In this document: in pieces, positions 59,135 to 64,000 of the stretch
Numbering within the stretch: position 1 is the stretch's first letter
Layout: each line of letters starts with the position of its first letter
Assembly (NCBI RefSeq): GCF_008087625.1
Contig: NZ_CP042997.1
Location: forward strand, 10,230,001 to 10,294,000
Length of the DNA stretch: 64,000 nt
Direction of reading: 5' to 3'
From: Aquisphaera giovannonii
Lineage (GTDB): Bacteria > Planctomycetota > Planctomycetia > Isosphaerales > Isosphaeraceae
Position numbers and translations under genes: made by a program
The notes under the pieces: model-generated
The model's input: only the letters and a program-made list of their open reading frames with translations
Database searches by the model: none
What the model was told of the DNA's origin: nothing

Positions 59135-60055
59135 TCAGTACTGGTCCGCCGAGAGGGGCTCGCCGCCGTCGCGGGTCGCCAGCTTGAAGACGATCAGGGC
59201 GGGCGTCGTGTCCTTGAGGAACCGGACGCTGCCGTCGCAGAACCCGACGTTCGCCCCCCCGGGGTGGAAGCCGTAGATCCCCTGGGCGTTGCTGCAATTC
59301 ACGCCGCAGGCCCAGCCGGTGGACGCGCCGTCGGCCGAGTAGCCCTGGTACTGGAAGTGGGAGTACGACGCCCAGCAATCCCACCAGTAGACGTTCGTCA
59401 GCCCCGCGGTCGTCGGCTGCGCCTTCCACCCCTTGAGGTACCAGATGGGCCGCCCCGCCTGCTCGTGGATGAGCGTCGTCTGGGACGTCCCGTCCGTGAT
59501 CGCGCTGATCTTCTGATACTGCCCGGCGCGGAGGAGGACCGGGTTCCCGGCCGCGCCGTTGACCTGGTACATGGCGTTCAACAGGTGGTTGGTCTTGTAG
59601 TCGCCCACCGTCCCCTTGGTGCCGTAGTCCGTCTTGCCGAGCTGGATCTCCACGTCCCGCAGGCCCTGCGGATCCGACGGGCACGAGAAGACCGAGAGCG
59701 ACGTGTGCGAGACCGTCTGGTTCTCGTAATCATAGAAGTTCTTGTTCAGGTTGAACGCGTTGAACAGCACCGCCTGCTCCAGGAACGGGATCAGGTTGAC
59801 GCACCAGCCGTAGTTGGGCGTCTCGGTGCGGACCGGCGGGAAGCCGTTGTAGTTGTTGTGGTGGTTGTGGAAGCCGAGCAGCATCTGCTTAATGTTGTTC
59901 GTGCACTGGATCCGCCGCGCCGCCTCCCGCGCCGCCTGCACCGCGGGCAGCAGCAGGGCGATCAGGACCGCGATGATCGCGATCACCACCAGCAGCTCGA
60001 TCAGCGTGAACCCGGCCCCTCGCCGGCCGGCCTCGGTCCGGATTCCCCTCGTCAT
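59135..60055 (-). CDS. DUF1559 pseudopilin-like protein
   Basis: The protein is 306 residues. A basic N-terminus is followed by the class III prepilin signal [20 protein letters not shown] (cleavage after Gly15, Glu at +5), which continues [24 protein letters not shown], the signature of the planctomycete DUF1559 family. The C-terminal domain contains FSCPSDPQG and ends with the HPGGANVGFCDGSVRFLKD block. These are exported, membrane-inserted pseudopilins of unknown role, present in dozens of copies per genome. The start ATG 60055 is normal for the family. The downstream lipoprotein and ABC genes follow on the same strand. It provides the stand-alone comparison for the fused DUF1559 domain at 3330-6458. 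Confidence 0.95.
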   Translation of the reverse strand: MTRGIRTEAGRRGAGFTLIELLVVIAIIAVLIALLLPAVQAAREAARRIQCTNNIKQMLLGFHNHHNNYNGFPPVRTETPNYGWCVNLIPFLEQAVLFNAFNLNKNFYDYENQTVSHTSLSVFSCPSDPQGLRDVEIQLGKTDYGTKGTVGDYKTNHLLNAMYQVNGAAGNPVLLRAGQYQKISAITDGTSQTTLIHEQAGRPIWYLKGWKAQPTTAGLTNVYWWDCWASYSHFQYQGYSADGASTGWACGVNCSNAQGIYGFHPGGANVGFCDGSVRFLKDTTPALIVFKLATRDGGEPLSADQY

Positions 60056-60457
60056 GCCGCATGCCCCGGTCAGTCAAGGACTCCGGCCGATCCGTCGCAC
60101 CGCCCCGGGGCGGGCCACGCCGGCCGCTTCGTGCCCCCCCCTTTCGCACGCCTCGTGCCGGCCGCCACCATTCGCGCAAGACACTCCGTGGCAATGGCAT
60201 GCGGAAATGAATCCGTTCGGACGCCTGGACCCGCGGACAACAACTCGCCGGCGGCGGCGATTCCGTGTCCATCGAACGCGGGGCTGCGTCAGAACCATGT
60301 CGCCACAGGACGAAGAGCCGATCCCTGGCAGCGGCCATCCAGAAGGCGGCTCCGCCGGCCTCCGCTCACGAGGTCGCCGGGCGGGACTGGCTCCTGTGGG
60401 CTCAAGCCAAATTGCACCCCACCGTGCGGGCGGCCAGCCGCGTCGCGCCGCCCGCAC
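60056..60457. other. Intergenic region upstream of the DUF1559 operon
   Basis: The gap lies between two minus-strand genes and should carry the promoter of the DUF1559-lipoprotein-ABC operon. A slightly AT-richer patch (near 60172-60212, containing GGCAATGGCATGCGGAAATG) is a possible site. No gene, repeat copy or clear hairpin was recognised. Confidence 0.35.
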
Positions 60458-61234
60458 TCACCGCGCCGCCTCGTACCGCTCCTGGAACCGCCGGGTGACG
60501 GCGGCCAGGGGTTCGTCGAGGATCTCGAAGACGCGGGCGGCGATCTCGGGGGGGACGCCGCGGTAGAAGGCCTGCGCGATGCCGCCGGCGATGCAGGCCT
60601 GGGTGTCGGCGTCGCCGCCGAGGGAGATAGCCAGGCGGACGGCGTGCTCGTAGGAATTCGACTCCAGGAACGCCAGGATCGCCTCCGGGACCGAGCCCTG
60701 GCAGGTCACGTCGAAGCAATAGCGCGGGCGGATGTCCTCGATCGTCCGATCCAGGTCGTAGCCGAAGGCCGCCGCCACGTAGTCGCGGATGGCGTCCTTC
60801 GTGCTCCCCGTACGCGCCAGGAAGATGGCGGCGGCGACGGCCTGCGCGCCCTTGATGCCCTCCGGGTGGTCGTGCGTGACCTCGGCGCTCTCGCGGGCCT
60901 TCGTCAGGACCTCGTCCAGCGAGTCGTACGCGAAGCCGACCGGCGAGACACGCATCGCCGAGCCGTTGCCGAAGCTGCCATAGGGCTCGGAGCCCGGCGA
61001 GAGCGCCCAGCGGTGGAAGGTGCCCCCGTAGCCGGCCTTCGGATAGCGCCGGTAGTAGGACTTCAGCAGCGAGACGTACGGCGTCCCGTCGAGGATGCTC
61101 TCCGCCAGGGCCACCGTCAGCACCGTGTCGTCCGTGAACCGGCAGGGGTCGTGGAAGAGGGGGAAGGACGTCGACTTGATCGGGTCGGCCTCGTAGACCG
61201 AGCCGATGACGTCGCCGGCGATCGCGCCGAGCAT
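60458..61234 (-). CDS. ADP-ribosylglycohydrolase family protein (DraG-like)
   Basis: The gene encodes 258 residues, a full-length single domain. It starts MLGAIAGDVIGSVYE and has the two-metal site motifs CRFTDDTVLTVALAE near the N-terminus and SLGGDADTQACIAGGIAQAF near the C-terminus, with GNGSAMRVSPVGF and TTHDHPEG-like (VTHDHPEGIKGAQAVAAA) blocks between. These residues bind two magnesium ions and hydrolyse ADP-ribose from proteins or small molecules. Whether it reverses protein ADP-ribosylation (as DraG does) or acts on nucleotides cannot be decided. ATG 61234 has GGAGG upstream. It diverges from the alpha/beta hydrolase gene. Confidence 0.92.
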   Translation of the reverse strand: MLGAIAGDVIGSVYEADPIKSTSFPLFHDPCRFTDDTVLTVALAESILDGTPYVSLLKSYYRRYPKAGYGGTFHRWALSPGSEPYGSFGNGSAMRVSPVGFAYDSLDEVLTKARESAEVTHDHPEGIKGAQAVAAAIFLARTGSTKDAIRDYVAAAFGYDLDRTIEDIRPRYCFDVTCQGSVPEAILAFLESNSYEHAVRLAISLGGDADTQACIAGGIAQAFYRGVPPEIAARVFEILDEPLAAVTRRFQERYEAAR

Positions 61235-61387
61235 GGCCGGGAGCCTCCGCGAAGGTGACGGGGCGGCGAAGCGTCCCCACTTCCCTTGTCGCCCATCCTG
61301 CACGATCTTACGATGAACGGGGCGAAGGCGGCCACGGGCGGCGCGGGGTGCTTGCAACCAGCACACGACTTGCGGGACACACAGACG

Positions 61388-62587
61388 ATGCGCGACGGGA
61401 TACGCGGGTGGGGCGGCAGGGGGCTGGCGGCGGTCCTGGCCGGCCTGGTCATCGTCGGGCTGGCGGCGGCGCAGCAGCCCAGGCAGCAGCCCCAGCGACC
61501 CAACCGCGGGCGGCTGAAGAATCAGGGCGGGGAGCCGCTGAAGAAGGCCCGCCCGAACGCCGCCGACCCGCTCAACCCGGCGAACAGGAAGGCCGCCGAC
61601 AGGGACGCGGAGAAGGCGTCGAACGGGACGTACCACTACAACTTCCGGCTGCACTCGTTCGACGGCACCGCGCTGGCCGCCTCGTACTACCCGTCGAAGC
61701 TCGCCAGCGGCGCGGCGGCCGTGATGCTCGTGCACGAGGCCGGCCGGTCGCGGAAGGACTTCGAGGACCCGGTCGCCGACCTCAAGGGCAAGGGGCTGGC
61801 CGAGCACCTCCAGCAGGAGGGCTACGCCGTGCTCTCCTTCGACCTCCGCGGCCAGGGCCAGAACCCCCGCCGGGAGCTCACCGCCGAGGACCGCCAGCAG
61901 CTCGCCGAGGACCTCCAGGCCGGCTACGTCTTCCTCCTGGACCGGCACAACCGCGGGGACCTGAACCTCGCCAAGCTCGGCGTCCTGGGCGTCGGCGAGG
62001 GCGCCAACCTCGCCGCCGCCTGGGCCTACCAGCCCGGCGCCGCGGTCTCCACCGAGGGCCGCGCCAGCGACCTCAACGGCCTGATCCTGGTCTCACCCAT
62101 GCCCACCGGCGGCGGCTACGCGCTGAAGTCGCTGGCCCCCTCGCTGGCCCCTCGCATCCCGATGGCCCTCTTCGCGGGCGAGAAGGACGGCCCCTGCAAG
62201 GACGCCGTCGAGGGCGTCCGCGGCGTCGTCGAGCGGGCCCGGCTGAACCGGATCGAGCTGTTCCCCTCCCCGCTCCACGGCTACAAGCTGCTCCGCCTGG
62301 AGCCCAAGATCAGCGACGCCATCACCCGGTTCCTCGAGAACAGCGTCAAGCTCCGGCCCACCGAGTGGGAGCCCCGCTACAACCTCGTCCCCGTCACCGT
62401 CTCCGACATCACCACCGTCCGCCACACCACCCCCGCCGCCAAGCCCGCCGAGAAGAAGGCCGACGCCGAGAAGAAGGCCGACGCCGAGAAGAAGGCCGAC
62501 GCCGAGAAGAAGGACCAGGAGAAGAAGGACCAGGAGAAGAAGGCCGACGCCGAGAAGGGCAAGGAGGACGCCGCGGACAAGCCCTGA
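61388..62587 (+). CDS. Secreted alpha/beta-hydrolase-fold protein with Lys/Glu-rich tail
   Basis: The protein is 399 residues. A signal peptide (1-~29, ending LAAAQQ) is followed by a Gln/Pro/Arg-rich linker, then an alpha/beta hydrolase fold (~75-320): AAAVMLVHEAGRSRKDFED at the oxyanion strand, GYAVLSFDLRGQGQNPR, and LGVLGVGEGANLAAAWA where the nucleophile elbow G-x-S-x-G reads G-V-G-E-G. The usual Ser is therefore replaced by Gly and hydrolase activity is doubtful. A late His (LHGYKLL) is present. The C-terminal ~50 residues are tandem EKKADA/EKKDQ repeats. Start ATG 61388 begins the signal peptide. Function is unknown; the fold may be used for binding. Confidence 0.8.
   Translation: MRDGIRGWGGRGLAAVLAGLVIVGLAAAQQPRQQPQRPNRGRLKNQGGEPLKKARPNAADPLNPANRKAADRDAEKASNGTYHYNFRLHSFDGTALAASYYPSKLASGAAAVMLVHEAGRSRKDFEDPVADLKGKGLAEHLQQEGYAVLSFDLRGQGQNPRRELTAEDRQQLAEDLQAGYVFLLDRHNRGDLNLAKLGVLGVGEGANLAAAWAYQPGAAVSTEGRASDLNGLILVSPMPTGGGYALKSLAPSLAPRIPMALFAGEKDGPCKDAVEGVRGVVERARLNRIELFPSPLHGYKLLRLEPKISDAITRFLENSVKLRPTEWEPRYNLVPVTVSDITTVRHTTPAAKPAEKKADAEKKADAEKKADAEKKDQEKKDQEKKADAEKGKEDAADKP
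62450..62551 (+). repeat. Tandem repeat encoding the EKKADA/EKKDQ tail
   Basis: Three exact copies of GAGAAGAAGGCCGACGCC (62450-62503) are followed by two of GAGAAGAAGGACCAG (62504-62533) and another 18-base unit (62534-62551). The exact identity of neighbouring units points to recent slippage expansion. Confidence 0.92.
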
Positions 62588-62716
62588 CCCCGGGGCCGAG
62601 CCGATCCCCCGGTCACCCCTTCCCGCCCGCCGGGCGGCGGATAAAATGATCGTCGTCGGACAAGTGTCATTGACTCGATGGCCGGCCGGGGCGGGCCGGC
62701 GGGGGGGAGGATCCCG

Positions 62717-63532
62717 ATGGAGGTCTTCGCGGAAGATCCGACGTACCTGGTGATCGGGCTGGTCGTGCTGGCGGCGGCCTGCTTCGTGGCGATGCGGGTG
62801 ACGCAGCAGGGGAAGTTCCTGGTCTGGGCGCTGGGCTCGCTGGGGCTGGCGGGGCTGATGCTGCTGGTGGACTTCCTCTGGGTGACGGACAACGAGCGGA
62901 TCGAGCGGGTGGTCTACGACCTGAGGCGGGCGGTGCTGGCCGGCGACGCGGACGGGGTGCTGGCGGACCTGACGCCGGACGTGGAGTACCTGCAGCACGA
63001 GACGTCGATCTCCGGCGAGGCGACCCGAGCCCTGATCAAGGCGAACCTGGCCAACGCGAGCTTCGACTTCGTGCACCTGCGCGACCTGCAGGTCAGCGCG
63101 GGGCGGCAGACGCGGCGGGGGAAGGCGGAGTTCCGGGTGTACGCCAAGGGGACGCTGAAGACGCTGGGGGGCTCGTACAACGTGGGGACGGCCAACTCGA
63201 CGTGGTCGCTGGGATTCCAGCAGACCGCGCCGGGGGTCTGGAAGGTGAACCGGATCACGCCCGTCGCGGTGCCCGACGGGGCGATCCAGGCCCCGGGCCC
63301 CGACCTGAAGACCAGGGCGAGGCAGCCGGGGGTGATGCCGGAGTTCTCGAAGCGCCTCCACGGCCGCCGGGTCCTGGGCCCGATGGGCCCCGGGCCGCAT
63401 GGCGCGCCGGCCGAGGATCGCCCGAAGTCGGAGTCGCGCGAGGGCGGGGCCGAGGATCGCCCGAAGTCGGAGTCGCGCGAGTGGGGGCCCGAGAAGCCGT
63501 CGCGGCCGGGCGAGGCCCCCACCGCCGATTAA
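62717..63532 (+). CDS. Membrane protein with NTF2/SnoaL-like domain
   Basis: The gene encodes 271 residues. Two membrane helices (residues ~10-28 and ~36-55) are followed by an alpha+beta domain (~60-190) beginning ERIERVVYDLRRAVLAGDAD and continuing GVLADLTPDVEYLQHETSIS, the helix-helix-strand start of NTF2-like cone folds, ending STWSLGFQQTAPGVWKVNRI. The last ~80 residues are disordered, rich in Pro/Gly/Arg/Glu, and contain a duplicated EDRPKSESRE unit. The NTF2-like domain could bind a small ligand or another protein; no catalytic residues are evident. Start ATG 62717 has GGGGGGAGG upstream. It follows the hydrolase-like gene by ~130 bases and may share its transcript. Confidence 0.75.
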   Translation: MEVFAEDPTYLVIGLVVLAAACFVAMRVTQQGKFLVWALGSLGLAGLMLLVDFLWVTDNERIERVVYDLRRAVLAGDADGVLADLTPDVEYLQHETSISGEATRALIKANLANASFDFVHLRDLQVSAGRQTRRGKAEFRVYAKGTLKTLGGSYNVGTANSTWSLGFQQTAPGVWKVNRITPVAVPDGAIQAPGPDLKTRARQPGVMPEFSKRLHGRRVLGPMGPGPHGAPAEDRPKSESREGGAEDRPKSESREWGPEKPSRPGEAPTAD

Positions 63533-63594
63533 AGCGGGCGCGGGCGGAGGGGACGCCCCGTCGCGATGGCGCGGCCCGTCGGCCCCCGCGTCGC

Positions 63595-64000
63595 TCAGCG
63601 GCGGTCGGGGTACTCCAGGATGATCAGCTTGTGTTCCTTCTCGTCGTAGCCGTAATCCTGGTAGTGCGGCAGCTTGGGCAGGGCGATGTTGTTGGCCTTG
63701 ATGATCACGTCCATGAACTCCTGGTAATTCTTGGGATACCGGTCGTTCTCGGCGTGATACAGGTCCATCGCGTGCTGGATGCTGAGGATCGACGTCTGGC
63801 CGATGGCGGTGACGTAGGCGTTGCCCTGGAGGGTGATGTAGTCCTTCGCCGTGATCTTCGTGCTGCCGACCTGGGCCCCCTTCTGGAGCTCGGGGCGGGC
63901 GTTCTTGATGTCCTGAGTCCGCTTGCCGACGATGAACTCGGGCTCGGCCTTCTTGGCCGGCGCGGGGGCCGCGGCGGCGTTCGGGGCGGCGGGCTTCTTG
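63595..64000 (-). CDS. Pilin-like or secreted protein, C-terminal part (cut by window end)
   Basis: A frame without stops enters from the right window end and ends at TGA (63595-63597), giving about 134 residues. It begins with a Lys/Pro/Ala linker (KKPAAPNAAAAPAPAKKAEP), then TAKDYITLQGNAYVTAIGQT and SILSIQHAMDLYHAENDRYP, followed by KNYQEFMDVIIKANNIALP and a C-terminal strand pair ending EYPDRR. The A..LY.AENDRYP.NY.EF pattern resembles the region after the helix in GspG-type pseudopilins and related planctomycete proteins. The N-terminus, which would show a prepilin or signal peptide, lies outside the window. Function remains open. Confidence 0.65.
   Translation of the reverse strand, partial: KKPAAPNAAAAPAPAKKAEPEFIVGKRTQDIKNARPELQKGAQVGSTKITAKDYITLQGNAYVTAIGQTSILSIQHAMDLYHAENDRYPKNYQEFMDVIIKANNIALPKLPHYQDYGYDEKEHKLIILEYPDRR

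Overview
This 64 kb window looks like chromosomal DNA of a high-GC planctomycete, most likely of the Isosphaeraceae/Isosphaerales type. The inference rests on family content: prepilin-like DUF1559 proteins, an ECF sigma factor next to a Ser/Thr kinase, a PVC-type cytochrome dehydrogenase with EF-hands, a formylglycine sulfatase, a PEP-CTERM protein, carboxypeptidase-regulatory-like proteins, and abundant dispersed intergenic hairpin repeats. No rRNA, tRNA or CRISPR array was seen. Both window ends cut through genes: a polysaccharide deacetylase on the left and a small pilin-like protein on the right.

Layout. 0-7 kb: deacetylase tail, PEP-CTERM protein, Tat-exported metallophosphoesterase, then an ECF sigma factor overlapping a 1042-residue protein that joins a zinc-finger motif, a kinase, a DUF1583-like ectodomain and a complete DUF1559 pseudopilin in one frame. 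7-11 kb: a cassette of a Tes/MJ0619-like radical SAM enzyme, two paralogous zinc-ribbon membrane proteins, a polytopic membrane protein and a divergent Lgt-like protein; this is the best candidate for an undescribed lipid-modification system. 11-20 kb: a broken dinD, a sulfatase, two secreted repeat/coiled-coil proteins, a large carboxypeptidase-like protein and an IS110-family element with a candidate bridge-RNA region. 20-25.5 kb: a coupled treZ and flavin oxidoreductase pair, a possible manganese-catalase remnant and an EgtC-like amidotransferase.

25.5-36 kb: divergent small genes, an M2 peptidase, an acetoin pathway (budA carrying an N-terminal ribbon-helix-helix-like domain, and alsS, separated by a roughly 0.5 kb insertion bounded by a 15-bp direct repeat), and the PVC dehydrogenase. 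36-45 kb: a TolC-like protein, a WD40-like protein, a GH32 enzyme, an EmrA/EmrB-like efflux pair read on the minus strand, and an HdeD-like protein. 45-64 kb: a GH51 arabinofuranosidase, a flavin disulfide reductase, a truncated small regulator, two ABC transporter sets (one following DUF1559 and lipoprotein genes), a VOC protein, a DUF1254 protein, an ADP-ribosylglycohydrolase, an alpha/beta hydrolase and an NTF2-like membrane protein.

Many adjacent same-strand genes overlap by 4 bases (ATGA or GTGA), which indicates translational coupling. The window also carries several families of paired inverted repeats between genes. Very long open frames on the strand opposite real genes are a by-product of the high GC content and were not annotated.
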